A program made the position numbers and the translations under genes. 64,000 nt of DNA from DASCOT01 sp965197275 (GTDB lineage: Bacteria > Acidobacteriota > UBA890 > WLXD01): contig CBDAMQ010000033.1 of the NCBI GenBank assembly GCA_965197275.1, forward strand, positions 124,001 through 188,000, in the 5' to 3' direction. Below are positions 51,877 to 60,999 of the stretch, in pieces. Position 1 is the stretch's first letter. Each line of letters begins with the position of its first letter. The notes beneath the pieces are model-generated. The model had not been told where the DNA came from. It made no database searches and saw only the letters and a program-made list of their open reading frames with translations.

Positions 51877-52758
51877 ATGGACCGCATTGTTCCCGCGTTG
51901 ATCGTGTTGTTGCTGGTCATTATCGGCACGACGTTGGGGTTCGTAGTGACGCGTTCCCCGGATGCGGGAGGCGGAGCGAGCTCGGCGTACAGCTATGGCG
52001 ATGAGAACCTGAACGCCGTTGCCTGGGTCCAGACCGCCGGCGAGTACGAGGCAAGTGCGCGTCAGGCGTACGCAATCGCGTCGCTGATGCTCGAGCGTGC
52101 GCTCGCAGAACCGACCTGGACGGCCTCGCTGGAGCAGACGGCGATCGGAGGTTACGAGGATCTTCCGCCGGCGGTGGTGCTTGATGTCGACGAGACCGTG
52201 CTGGACAACTCACCCAATCAGGTCCGTCAGGTGATCGAGGATCGAGACTTCGCCACACCCGGCTGGCAGGCATGGGTACGCGAGGAGAAGGCAGGCGTTG
52301 TGCCCGGTGCTTTGGAGTTCGCCAAGGGTGCGGCGGACCAGGGGGTGACGGTGTTTTATCTCACCAACCGGCGCCACGAGGTGGAGGAAGCGACGCGCAA
52401 CAACCTGTCACGCCATGGGTTTCCCCTCGACCCGGCGCTCGACACGGTGTTCACGCGGGACGAGCGTCAAGATTGGGGCTCGGACAAAGGGACTCGTCGC
52501 CAAGTGGTAGCCGCCGACCATCGCATCCTTCTGCTGATAGGCGATGCTCTCGGAGACTTCGTCTCCGGCGGAGACGTTGCCACAGGGCAGCGCCGAGAGC
52601 TGGTACGTCAGCACGCGGAATACTGGGGCAGTCGCTGGATCGTGCTGCCGAATCCGCAGTACGGCGCCTGGGACGCTGCGTTGATCGGTTTCGACTTCGC
52701 GCTCTCGCGGGGCGAGAAGCGCGCCCTCAAGCGCGCCGCCCTCAACCCCGAACGCTGA
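51877..52758 (+). CDS. Membrane-anchored HAD-type acid phosphatase (class B / e(P4)-like)
   Basis: 293 residues from ATG 51877 with CAGGAG upstream; the frame is open much further upstream but only as shadow of trkA. N-terminal helix 'VPALIVLLLVIIGTTLGFVV' anchors it. The HAD catalytic motif is 'VVLDVDETVLDN' (D-x-D-x-T); 'VTVFYLTNRRHEVEEATR' carries motif II and 'LLLIGDALGDF' motif IV. Family members release phosphate from nucleotides outside the cytoplasm. Confidence 0.87.
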   Translation: MDRIVPALIVLLLVIIGTTLGFVVTRSPDAGGGASSAYSYGDENLNAVAWVQTAGEYEASARQAYAIASLMLERALAEPTWTASLEQTAIGGYEDLPPAVVLDVDETVLDNSPNQVRQVIEDRDFATPGWQAWVREEKAGVVPGALEFAKGAADQGVTVFYLTNRRHEVEEATRNNLSRHGFPLDPALDTVFTRDERQDWGSDKGTRRQVVAADHRILLLIGDALGDFVSGGDVATGQRRELVRQHAEYWGSRWIVLPNPQYGAWDAALIGFDFALSRGEKRALKRAALNPER

Positions 52759-52842
52759 CCCTCATCGCTGCCTCGGATCGAATCCGACTGGATCACCGGC
52801 GAGACTCGCGTCGACGGTCGGCAGGCACCAAACCTGCGCGCG

Positions 52843-53391
52843 CTAGCGAATCGGGAATAGCTGCTCGACCTCTGCTCGCAGTTCGCTCATCATGGCCGTG
52901 ATGGTTGAACAACTCGCGCGGGCTTCGATCGTCGCTGCCACATCGCGGTAGTAACGCGCCTGGCGCTCCCTGGGCTGTGAGAAACGGTCCCAGAATGAGT
53001 TGCCGAGCAGGCTCTCGCCGCGTCCCATGGAGCGGATGTTGTCGAGCTTGTCGGCGCACGCCAGCAGCAGCACGTCTTGGCTGGCGTTGCCAAGCATCTC
53101 GATCGTGCCGGACTTGCGCTCTTCCCAGGGAGCGTTGCGGTCGGGCTCGGTGACCGCGTCCACCAGCGTGCCGACGTCGGCGCCGAAGAGGCGCTCGATC
53201 CGATCGAGGGTGGTGTCGGTGTCCTCTACCGTGTCGTGGAGCACTCCGGCGATTGCCAGTGAATCGGCCGCTCCGATTTCGATGAGGAGCGTTGATACCC
53301 TCAACGGATGCACGATGTAGGGCACCCGCGAACCCTTGCGATATTGACCGGCGTGAGCCCGAACGGCGAGCTCGATGGCGTCGAACAGCAA
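52843..53391 (-). CDS. HD-domain phosphohydrolase, SpoT/Mesh1-like
   Basis: 182 residues. 'AHAGQYRKGSRVPYIVHPLRV' and 'IAGVLHDTVEDTDTTLDRI' are the conserved HD blocks of (p)ppGpp hydrolases; 'LLACADKLDNIRSM' is a third metal block. No synthetase domain, so it would be a small alarmone hydrolase that removes (p)ppGpp, though other pyrophosphates are possible. Start TTG 53391, only 3 bp after the stop of the preceding gene, suggests coupling to it. Confidence 0.82.
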   Translation of the reverse strand: MLFDAIELAVRAHAGQYRKGSRVPYIVHPLRVSTLLIEIGAADSLAIAGVLHDTVEDTDTTLDRIERLFGADVGTLVDAVTEPDRNAPWEERKSGTIEMLGNASQDVLLLACADKLDNIRSMGRGESLLGNSFWDRFSQPRERQARYYRDVAATIEARASCSTITAMMSELRAEVEQLFPIR

Positions 53392-53394
53392 TTG

Positions 53395-54786
53395 CTACTG
53401 CGGGCGCCGGTTGTTCTGAGCCCCCTCGGTGATCCAGGTGCGGATGCTTGTGATCTGAGCCGCCGACAGCGGACTGCGGTTCAACGGCATGCGGCCACCG
53501 CTGATTCCGGAGCCGCCCTCGATCTTGCGTACCAGATAACTGTTGTCGGGGTCTCCAGCAGCGACGCGATTCAGCGCCGGCTGCTGGCTGCTAGGCACAC
53601 CGACGAGATTGTCGACCGCCGATCCGGCAGCAAGCACCAGGCCGGCGCTGGCGCTGGCGGAGGAGTGGCAGCCGGCGAGGGCGCAGCTCTGATCGAAGAT
53701 CGGTTGCACGACTGCGGCGAAGCTCACTGCGTTGCCGCCACCGCCGTCGTCGGTGATCGCTGTCAGCGCGTTGGCACGCTCACCGGTTTGGCCGTCTGCG
53801 TTCACCACCAGCACGTCGGCTGATGTCCCGTCAGCAACCGAGGCGGCCGGTGTGATCAAGACGTCGAGCTGCTTGGACGATTTGAACTCGACGCTCTCGA
53901 CCGAGAACGCACCGTTGCTGATGTGGACGTTGGCGCCGGCGACGAAGTTCTTGCCGCGCACGGCAACGGCGTTCGATTGCCCGACGGTCACGTCGCGAAG
54001 CGCGGCACGTTGCATGCCGGTGACTTTCATCGGCTTTCCCTTGCTGCCCCCCGGCTTGAGCTTCGCTTTGATGTTGGTGCCATCGGCGATGATCTTACCG
54101 CCCAGCTGGTTGTTGCCCTTCTGCAAGGACAGATCGATTCCCAGGTCCCCAGAACCCAGCTCGATCGTGCCGGTGACACCCGCGCGCCCTGCTCGACGAG
54201 CGGCTGTGGCGACCACCTCTCCGGTCTCGCCGTCAACCACTGCATATCCGCCTACCGTACCGTCGCCGTTGTCGGTGAGCTGCAGCAAGATGAAGAGCGA
54301 TTGGCCGTCCACATTCACCGAGCCTGCCCATAGCTTCTGCAAGGGCACGTCCGGGCTCATGGCTACGAACTCGACAGAGCCCTTTGCGGCGCCCGAGGCA
54401 TTGCCCTTCAGCTTGCCGGACTTGGAGCTCAGCTTGAACGTCGTCGTGCTGCGGGTACGACGTAGCGCTGCCGCGTCGTCGACTCGGAAATGGATGCTCT
54501 TATTGCTCACTTTGGTGAAGTCGGCTGCCAGAGCGTCTACGCCGCTGGGCGCGGAGCCGAGGTTGTTCTGCATGATGACAAAGCCGACCGGACTGTCGCC
54601 CAAGTTGAGGTTCAGTTGCACCAGCACACGGTCGCTGCCGACTTTAATGCTGCCTACCCACCCGCCGTCGAAGGCGCTCTCGAAGAACTCCGCGTTCTGC
54701 GGCGATCCGGAGACTGCCAGCGTCGATGTGATCGTGATTGCAAGGGCGAGGGCGGCTGGGCGAAACGGAGGAATCGACATCGTCAT
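53395..54786 (-). CDS. Exported protein with IPT-like domain and planctomycete-type cytochrome-like C-terminus
   Basis: 463 residues with signal peptide. The first 250 residues are beta-rich and repetitive ('WVGSIKVGSDRVLVQLNL' and 'LWAGSVNVDGQSLFILLQL' are two related strands). About 255-340 look like an IPT/TIG domain ('AVRGKNFVAGANVHI'). The end resembles cytochrome-like domains of planctomycetes: 'VVQPIFDQSCALAGCHSSA', 'AGDPDNSYLVRKIEGGSG', 'GGRMPLNRSPLSAAQI' and 'IRTWITEGAQNN'. The heme motif is C-x4-C-H rather than C-x2-C-H. Follows the cytochrome c/barrel gene, so the pair may act together in the envelope. Confidence 0.75.
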   Translation of the reverse strand: MTMSIPPFRPAALALAITITSTLAVSGSPQNAEFFESAFDGGWVGSIKVGSDRVLVQLNLNLGDSPVGFVIMQNNLGSAPSGVDALAADFTKVSNKSIHFRVDDAAALRRTRSTTTFKLSSKSGKLKGNASGAAKGSVEFVAMSPDVPLQKLWAGSVNVDGQSLFILLQLTDNGDGTVGGYAVVDGETGEVVATAARRAGRAGVTGTIELGSGDLGIDLSLQKGNNQLGGKIIADGTNIKAKLKPGGSKGKPMKVTGMQRAALRDVTVGQSNAVAVRGKNFVAGANVHISNGAFSVESVEFKSSKQLDVLITPAASVADGTSADVLVVNADGQTGERANALTAITDDGGGGNAVSFAAVVQPIFDQSCALAGCHSSASASAGLVLAAGSAVDNLVGVPSSQQPALNRVAAGDPDNSYLVRKIEGGSGISGGRMPLNRSPLSAAQITSIRTWITEGAQNNRRPQ

Positions 54787-54844
54787 CGGAGCGTACCTGT
54801 TGAGTGCGGCGCCGCAGTTTGCGGCTGGCGAGAATCGGGCGGCG

Positions 54845-55921
54845 CTAGAACGAGAAGGTTCTCACAAGGTTGAAGCCAAAGCGGACGTTGCTCTTGATGC
54901 CGGTTCTGAACGAGCCAGCCGCCATGAAGTCGGGTGTCGTCAACGTGCTGTTGGAGACCAGTAGCTGGAACAGGTGGCGACGAACGTGGATGCTCACCCC
55001 AGCCTGCCACTGGTTCAAGGAATCGAACTGCTCGAACCCCCCGACGTTGGCGATGTACTCGGCGTCGACGCTATATGTGGTGGAAAGCCGCAGGCTGCCG
55101 CCGAATCCGAGCGCAACCGCATAGCTGTCGCTGCCCGGGAAGTCTTGCTCGTCGGGATCCGTGGTGTAGACGGGAACAAACTGGAACGCCAAGCGGTCGC
55201 TGGCCCGAACCCCTATCGGCAGCTCGACGGTGAATCGATTGTTGTTGGGTATCCCGTTGGCGTCGAGGAAGGTGCCACCGATGTTGGCGGCGATCGAGAT
55301 AGGCAACGACGTCTGCCGCTCCTCAAGCAGTTTGATCTTGACGCCGAACTCCCAGGTTGCCAGGTTCGCCGTGCGTCCGACGTAGGGGGCGACACGATCA
55401 CTGAGGCCGTACGAGAACCAGAAGCCCGGAAAAGCGAAGCTGTCGAGCCCGTAGAGCCCCTCGCGCCCGGCGTCGGTCAGTGACTCGGAGAAGCGATGCG
55501 TGAAGTGAAGCTCGACGGTCTTCTTCGCGGGAAGCGCGGGCGTGGGGAGGTTGAGTAGGTCGATCCCCCACCAGGTACGCTTGTCGGCGAGCGTCGGTGA
55601 CTCGAGCCCCTTCAAGTAAGCGAAGATGTCGGCGAGACCTTCGTCGGACAGCTCCTCGACACTGAAATCCGGCATGCGGCGCGACCGAGGCGATCGTACC
55701 TGACGTCGGACTTCCTCCAGCGACAGGCGAGTGCCAGCCAGGGCAGGGCCCATCATGCCCTGTGCAGCGCTACCGTGGCAGGCGGCGCACTCGACGGATT
55801 CGTAGAGCTCGAAGCCGTGGTCGGCGTCCTGGGCCAGTGCAGGGTCGGCTAGCAGGAGCAGCGCGATCGGCGCCGTGAACAGGCCCGGCCGCAAGAAGCA
55901 CAATAGACGAGGAGCTGGCAT
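54845..55921 (-). CDS. Exported c-type cytochrome fused to an outer-membrane-like beta-barrel domain
   Basis: 358 residues from ATG 55921, signal peptide to 'DPALAQDADHG'. A small cytochrome c domain: 'YESVECAACHGSAAQGMMG' (C-x2-C-H) with Met ligand in 'RMPDFSVEELSDEGLADIF'. The remaining 250 residues alternate hydrophobic and polar residues and look like a 10-14 strand barrel ('KKTVELHFTHRFSESL', 'FRTGIKSNVRFGFNLVRTFSF' in part), as in DUF5777-type proteins. The frame is joined upstream to the radical SAM gene only because that gene has a frameshift. Possibly involved in extracellular electron transfer. Confidence 0.78.
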   Translation of the reverse strand: MPAPRLLCFLRPGLFTAPIALLLLADPALAQDADHGFELYESVECAACHGSAAQGMMGPALAGTRLSLEEVRRQVRSPRSRRMPDFSVEELSDEGLADIFAYLKGLESPTLADKRTWWGIDLLNLPTPALPAKKTVELHFTHRFSESLTDAGREGLYGLDSFAFPGFWFSYGLSDRVAPYVGRTANLATWEFGVKIKLLEERQTSLPISIAANIGGTFLDANGIPNNNRFTVELPIGVRASDRLAFQFVPVYTTDPDEQDFPGSDSYAVALGFGGSLRLSTTYSVDAEYIANVGGFEQFDSLNQWQAGVSIHVRRHLFQLLVSNSTLTTPDFMAAGSFRTGIKSNVRFGFNLVRTFSF

Positions 55922-55971
55922 CGAGATCGCCGAATGAGTATGGACTGGCACGCCGGGTGCGGCAGGGAGAC

Positions 55972-56452
55972 TCAATCTGTATTGTGCATCGTGGCCCCGG
56001 CAGATTGCACGGCGCGGGCATCTTCCGATGTTATGTCTACTAGCGGCAGCCGCTGCTGGCCGGAACGTCGGAACGATTTCGTGGAAAGCGGCAGCCGTCG
56101 TGCGTTCAGTCCCAGGCGGCGGCACGAGGCGGCGAATAGTGCCGCGATCTGCTCTGCGAAGGCGCCCTCGCCCTGCATGCGTGTCTCGAAGCGCGGGTCG
56201 TTCCTTCGTCCGTTCCGCAGCGAGCGAATGCGCGCCATGACCTTGCGTCTCCGCGCTGCGGACCGCGACTGTAGCCAACCTTCGAAGATGTCGGCGACTG
56301 CTCCCGGTAGACGCAGGGTGGCATAGCTCGCGCGCGTGGCACCGGCCCTGCCGGCCGCCTGGAGGATGGCCGGCATCTCGTGATCGGTGAGCCCCGGAAC
56401 AACCGGGGCGACCATGACTCCACACGGGATACCTGCGGCGGCGATTTGCCTG
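55972..56452 (-). CDS. C-terminal part of a frameshifted PA0069-family radical SAM protein
   Basis: Continues the protein starting at 57103 after a switch at about 56452. 'MVAPVVPGLTDHEMPAILQAA' and 'GATRASYATLRLPGAVADIF' are typical of this family, followed by 'RFETRMQGEGAFAEQIAALF' and 'CRRLGLNARRLPLSTKSF'. Reading the coding strand with one C fewer in CTGCAGG near 56452 gives an unbroken 'ALRQIAAAGIPCGVMVAP'. Function of the family is unknown; related to spore photoproduct lyase-like SAM enzymes. Confidence 0.75.
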
Positions 56453-57103
56453 CAGAGCCCTGATTCGGCGCGCCGGCCGCGACGTGCGTGGCTCCATCGC
56501 TCCGCAGAGCTCGTCGTCGAGCGTGGTCACCGACACGTACACTATCGCGGCTCCGCGTTCGGCAAGCCGACCGAGGATGTCCAGGTCGCGCGTCACCAGC
56601 TCGTTCTTGGTGACAATCGCCACCGGGTTACGAAACTCAGCCAGGACCTGCAAACAGCGGCGGGTGAGCTCTAGCCGGCGCTCGATCGGCTGGTACGGAT
56701 CCGTAACGCCACTGAGGCTGAGCACCTGTGGACTCCAGCGCTTGGATTCCAGCTCGCGGCGCAATAGTTCAGGGGCGGCTGTTTTCACCAGGATCCGGGT
56801 CTCGAAATCGAGACCGGCGGAGAACCCCAGGTACTCGTGTGTGGGCCGGGCGTAGCAGTACACGCAGCCGTGCTCACAGCCGCGATAGGGGTTCAACGAG
56901 GTGTCGAACGGTATGTCGGGGCTGATATTGCGCGCCACTATGGTGCGCGTGGCGTCGTGCATGTACGCGGTGGTTGTACGTTCATTGGCCCCCTCCAGCG
57001 GCTCGAGCCACAGGCGCTCGAAGCGATTTGCCGGGTTATGCGGTACGCCGCGCCCGCGGGCAACCGTCGCCGAGTCGACGCCGTCGATGTGTTTTCGCGC
57101 CAT
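56453..57103 (-). CDS. N-terminal part of the frameshifted PA0069-family radical SAM protein
   Basis: Starts at ATG 57103 with GGAG upstream. Radical SAM cluster motif 'YRGCEHGCVYCYARPTHEYL' (C-x3-C-x2-C), then 'LSLSGVTDPYQPIERRL', 'PVAIVTKNELVTRDLDIL' and 'VSVTTLDDELCGAMEPR'. Up to 'RRIRALQ' everything matches the PA0069 family; after that the frame becomes Arg-rich and runs on, without a stop, into the cytochrome gene. Repaired length would be about 375 residues, normal for the family. Confidence 0.8.
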
Positions 57104-57138
57104 AATTGATCTCCGGGGGCAGGTAGCATACTAGACAA

Positions 57139-57714
57139 ATGTCTGTTTTGACGCATGACATCGGGGAACTCGAGCAGAGCCAGGCGGCGATCCTCGGCCT
57201 GCTGGCGCGCGTAGGGGTACGCGCCGAAGAGGGCGACGATGAGCTATGGCTACGCCCGGTCAGCGATCTGCACGGCGACGTGGGTTTACAACACCGAGTC
57301 GCCGTGGTGCTCGACTCGGCATTTCAAGGCTTCTTCCACGGCGCCGCCGAGGGCTGTGCGTTTATTTCCGTGAAGCGGTTCGAGGCCGAGCTAGGTGGGT
57401 CGCTCGAGCGCTCTTATCCGGGTGCCGGGGCTGCTTTCCTGCGCTTCGCTCGAAGCTACTGGACGCTCCGCATGCTGGCAGGCCGGCTGGAGCTTCGTTA
57501 TTCGGGTACTGTCCTGCAAGAACTGTTGGTTGCGATCGAAGCTCGAATCCGCGAGGCGTTCTTCCCGGAAGCGGAAACCGACGATATGCCGTCCGAGCAG
57601 CGGGCCCGGCTCCAACGACGGCTCATCGAGCAGTCCGGCGCGCCGCTGGATGTCGACGCGTTTCTCCTCGGCAACCCGCTGCTGTTGGGCAACCCGCTGG
57701 CCGAAGAGTCGTAG
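57139..57714 (+). CDS. Protein of unknown function
   Basis: 191 residues, no signal peptide. Mixed alpha/beta; 'LQHRVAVVLDSAFQGFFHG', 'YPGAGAAFLRFARSYWTLRM' and 'LRYSGTVLQELLVAIEARIRE' look like packed helices of a compact enzyme or binding domain. The C-terminus repeats 'LLGNPLLLGNPL'. Divergent from the radical SAM gene by 35 bp. No family recognised; normal base composition, so probably a real gene. Confidence 0.6.
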   Translation: MSVLTHDIGELEQSQAAILGLLARVGVRAEEGDDELWLRPVSDLHGDVGLQHRVAVVLDSAFQGFFHGAAEGCAFISVKRFEAELGGSLERSYPGAGAAFLRFARSYWTLRMLAGRLELRYSGTVLQELLVAIEARIREAFFPEAETDDMPSEQRARLQRRLIEQSGAPLDVDAFLLGNPLLLGNPLAEES

Positions 57715-57739
57715 CTGCCAGGTCGTTGGGGTCGGCGCG

Positions 57740-59068
57740 TCAGATCACCCCGTAGTAGCGCGCCATCCAGTACGGCAACAGCAGGTCGATTCCAGCCGCG
57801 CCGACGTCACCGCCGCCGCCGCCCGATAGTACGAAGGGGTCGCGTTGCCAGAGGAAGTCGGTCGGCACACGCTCGGCTACGGGGATCACCCCGCACGCCA
57901 GGTTGGCTCCGCACGCCGGGTAGGTTCCTGACAGGTCAACCCAAGCATTGCGTCGCGGGCGCCGCAACCATTGTTTCAAGAGCCGTCGCGTTTGGCGGTC
58001 GCGAGCCGCTTCGGGACCGTTCAGCACGCGGTCGATCATGTTGAAGTGAGCATTCTCGTGAGAACCGATCGTGTCACGCAGGATGTCGTAGGCCTTGCGA
58101 TACTCGTCGCGGTACGCGCCGGGCTCTTCCAGCCGAACGAGATGCACGAGGTTGATTGCGTCGAGGTTGAACTTGAAGTACGAACCGTGCGTGTCAGTGG
58201 CCTCGAGTGAGATCGGGACGTCGACGAAGCCGCCGAAAGCGTCGCGCACCTCGCCGTACGGTCTGTCGAAGCGCTCCGGGTGGATCCGGCGAGCCGTCTG
58301 CAAGAACGCCAGCATCTGGTCGGGCCGGGCAAGAAACGTCGTGCTGATGCTGCCGTCCGGGTTCTGCACGGTCCAGGCACCGTTGCGCAGATAGTCGACG
58401 AGGCGCGTCACGATGACGTGTATCTCAGCACGGATGCCGGTGATCGGGACCAGCTCCCAGGCGAAGCCGAGGCCGAAGATGACGCCGGAATACTGATCGC
58501 GCGATGTATTGCCCGCCCACCGATAGTCGATGCCGTTGTAGTGACTCTCGAAGACGCCCTGATGAGCTTCGCCCACCGTAATGGCCTCGACCCACGGTGA
58601 GTCGACCGGCACTGCGCCGCGCGCCAGCGTCTCGTTGCCCGTGACTTCGAGAAGCACCCGAATCGCCGCCACGGCTTTGCGCACCCTGCTCTTTGACTTG
58701 TTGGAACCGGTGACCGCGTACTCGAAGGCTGCTGCAGCCAGGTAGTGGCCAGTCCAGATCGCGGCATCGCCGGCATGCGTGTAGCGCACGATCTCGTCGG
58801 AGTCCGGTGCTGCGTAGATCGGGTCGAAGACGGTGCCGTGCGGTAGATGATGCCGCTTGAGCTGGTTCGTCACCCGGCGTGCCTTGCGGTCCAGGCGTCC
58901 GGCCAAGTCCCGTATGTTCAGCTCTGCCGACTCGGACCGGGCTATCGCCGCGCTACTGATCAGCAGCAGTGTTGATAGAGCAACGATCAAACACCGAGTG
59001 CTCAGAGCACTTCGGAATGGGTGCGAAGGGCGTGAATGCTTGTATCCAACCGTGTTAGTCATTTTCAT
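57740..59068 (-). CDS. Secreted (alpha/alpha)-toroid-like protein of unknown function
   Basis: 442 residues from ATG 59068 (TTG 59083 and ATG 59062 are alternatives). Signal peptide 'LIVALSTLLLISSAAIARS'. The body is mostly helical with recurring aromatic/His blocks: 'DAAIWTGHYLAAAAFEYAV', 'VFESHYNGIDYRWAGNTSRD', 'IGSHENAHFNMIDRVL', a pattern seen in toroid-fold glycan-acting proteins. Ends 'GGGGGDVGAAGIDLLLPYW'. Three Cys in 'YPACGANLACGVIP'. Enzymatic activity cannot be stated. Its leader is AT-rich like that of the RIFT-barrel gene, another secreted protein. Confidence 0.7.
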   Translation of the reverse strand: MKMTNTVGYKHSRPSHPFRSALSTRCLIVALSTLLLISSAAIARSESAELNIRDLAGRLDRKARRVTNQLKRHHLPHGTVFDPIYAAPDSDEIVRYTHAGDAAIWTGHYLAAAAFEYAVTGSNKSKSRVRKAVAAIRVLLEVTGNETLARGAVPVDSPWVEAITVGEAHQGVFESHYNGIDYRWAGNTSRDQYSGVIFGLGFAWELVPITGIRAEIHVIVTRLVDYLRNGAWTVQNPDGSISTTFLARPDQMLAFLQTARRIHPERFDRPYGEVRDAFGGFVDVPISLEATDTHGSYFKFNLDAINLVHLVRLEEPGAYRDEYRKAYDILRDTIGSHENAHFNMIDRVLNGPEAARDRQTRRLLKQWLRRPRRNAWVDLSGTYPACGANLACGVIPVAERVPTDFLWQRDPFVLSGGGGGDVGAAGIDLLLPYWMARYYGVI

Positions 59069-59132
59069 ATGCTTAGCTATCAAATAATAGGCGGAACTGT
59101 CCCCAAGCGTACCGCAAGGTGCTACGGCTTGA
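59069..59132 (-). promoter_or_regulatory. Short AT-rich leader of the toroid-protein gene
   Basis: On the minus strand it reads TATTATTTGATAGCTAAG just before the start; GATAGCTAAG is close to the GATANCTAAC motif in the leaders at 42.65 and 46.70 kb. A second similar word, GACTAACACGG, lies just inside the coding region (59060-59050). Confidence 0.35.
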
Positions 59133-60761
59133 CTACTCGTCGCCCATGTAGGGGTATTCGTGGGAGGTCGCGGGCGCGAAGGTCTCCTTCACCGTGCGCT
59201 GGGATACCCAGCGCAGCAGGTTGGCGGGTGACCCGGCCTTGTCGTTGGTGCCGGAGGCGCGTGCGCCACCGAACGGTTGCTGACCGACTACAGCGCCGGT
59301 CGGCTTGTCGTTGATATAGAAGTTACCGGCGGCGTGCCGCAGCCGCTTGCTGAGCCGGACGATGTCGCGTCGGTCGCGGGCGAAGATCGCGCCGGTCAAC
59401 GCGTACGGGCTGCCGGTGTCGCACAGGTCGAGTGCCTGTTCGATGTCGGCCTCCTCGTACACGTATACCGTGAGCACCGGCCCGAAGATCTCCTCGCACA
59501 TGAGTCGCGAGCCCGGATCCTGCGTCTGGACCACCGTAGGCTCGACGAAGAAGCCGCGCGAGTCGTCGTAGTTGCCGCCGGCGAGAACGTCGTACTCGGG
59601 CTTGGCGTTCGCCTCATCGATGAAACTGCTGATGCTGTCGAACGCCGGGCGGTCGATCACCGCGCAGAGGAAATTGCCGAAATCAGTCGGCGGGCCCATT
59701 CGTAACTGGCTGACAGTGTCGACTAGCGGCTCTTTCACCTCGGCCCACAACGCGGCGGGAACATAGGCGCGCGACGCGGCGGAGCATTTCTGGCCCTGGT
59801 ACTCGAACGCTCCGCGCACCAGGGCGGTGACCAGCGCAGCAGCGTCGGCGGACGGATGGGCGAACACGAAATCCTTGCCGCCGGTTTCTCCGACGATGCG
59901 CGGATAGCGCCCGTAGGTTTCGAGGTTGTCGGACATCGTCCGCCACATGCGCTGGAAGGTCGCAGTCGAGCCGGTGAAATGCAGTCCGGCCAGCTGGCTG
60001 CTGGCGAAGACCGGGTCGCCGACACGAGCGCCCCGGCCTGGGACGAAGTTGATGACGCCGTCCGGCAGCCCCGCCTCCTGCAGCAGGCGCATCACGTAGT
60101 AGTTGGACAACGCCGCGCTCGACGCTGGCTTCCAAAGCACGGAGTTGCCCATGAGCGCTGGGGCACCGGGCAGATTCCCGCCGATGGCAGTGAAGTTGAA
60201 CGGCGAGACCGCGAACACGAACCCCTCCAGCGGTCGGTACTCGACGTAGTTCCACATGCCCCGATCCGACTCCGGCTGCCCGGAGTAGATCTCTTCAAGG
60301 TAGTGGGCGTTGAAGCGCCAGAAATCGCACAGCTCGGCGGCCGCCTCGACCTCAGCCTGGTGAACAGTCTTGGACTGGCCGAGCATGGTGGCGACGTTCA
60401 TGGTGTCGCGCCACGGGCCGGCGAGCAGATCGGCTGCTTTCAGGAAGACCGCCGCACGTGCTTCCCAATTCATCTCGGACCACTCGCGCCAGGCGTGTGC
60501 GGCCGCCTCGATGGCCTTCCCGACGGTCGCCTCGTCGACCTGATGGCAGACCGCCAGCACGTGCCCGTGGTCGTGGGGGCACACGACGTCGAGAGTGTTG
60601 CCCGTGGTCACGTCCTTACCGCCGATGATGGCGGGGATCTCGATGCGCTCGTCGAGCATCTGCTCCAGCCGCGCGGTGATGCTGGCTCGCTCGGGGGAGC
60701 CGGGCGCGTAGCCGAAGGCAGGTTCGTTTACCGGAGTCGGGATGCGAGCGAAGCCGTTCAC
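59133..60761 (-). CDS. pruA: L-glutamate gamma-semialdehyde (1-pyrroline-5-carboxylate) dehydrogenase
   Basis: Oxidises glutamate semialdehyde to glutamate in proline breakdown. It has 542 residues, typical of the stand-alone RocA/PruA-2 type. Catalytic Cys in 'FEYQGQKCSAASRAYVP', Glu in 'RIVGETGGKDFVFAH'; 'AVSPFNFTAIGGNLPGAPALM' and 'QQPFGGARASGTNDKAG' are diagnostic for P5C dehydrogenase. Start GTG 60761 with AAGGAG. No proline dehydrogenase is next to it. Confidence 0.93.
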   Translation of the reverse strand: MNGFARIPTPVNEPAFGYAPGSPERASITARLEQMLDERIEIPAIIGGKDVTTGNTLDVVCPHDHGHVLAVCHQVDEATVGKAIEAAAHAWREWSEMNWEARAAVFLKAADLLAGPWRDTMNVATMLGQSKTVHQAEVEAAAELCDFWRFNAHYLEEIYSGQPESDRGMWNYVEYRPLEGFVFAVSPFNFTAIGGNLPGAPALMGNSVLWKPASSAALSNYYVMRLLQEAGLPDGVINFVPGRGARVGDPVFASSQLAGLHFTGSTATFQRMWRTMSDNLETYGRYPRIVGETGGKDFVFAHPSADAAALVTALVRGAFEYQGQKCSAASRAYVPAALWAEVKEPLVDTVSQLRMGPPTDFGNFLCAVIDRPAFDSISSFIDEANAKPEYDVLAGGNYDDSRGFFVEPTVVQTQDPGSRLMCEEIFGPVLTVYVYEEADIEQALDLCDTGSPYALTGAIFARDRRDIVRLSKRLRHAAGNFYINDKPTGAVVGQQPFGGARASGTNDKAGSPANLLRWVSQRTVKETFAPATSHEYPYMGDE

Positions 60762-60999
60762 CGGCGCTCTCCTTGGTGGCGGCTGGTCCCGGGTCCTGCG
60801 CCGTATTCGCGTATGGCGACCAGGTCAGCACCGGGTCCGAGTGGGTGGCTAAGATCGGACCCCAGACTATCCGAAGCCGGACATACGAGTCGGACGCGCG
60901 AAAGCCCATGCTGTTACGATGTTGCTGGACGCCGACATGCTGTCTGCAAGGCGGTGTCTTTTTCGCGGAAACCTTCCGGCCGCTTTGTGCGTCTATTCA

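Noticed and set aside
54845..57103. One 752-residue fusion of radical SAM and cytochrome proteins
   Set aside because: The middle third is Arg-rich shadow sequence, while the family-typical SAM C-terminus lies in another frame and the cytochrome has its own signal peptide at 55921.
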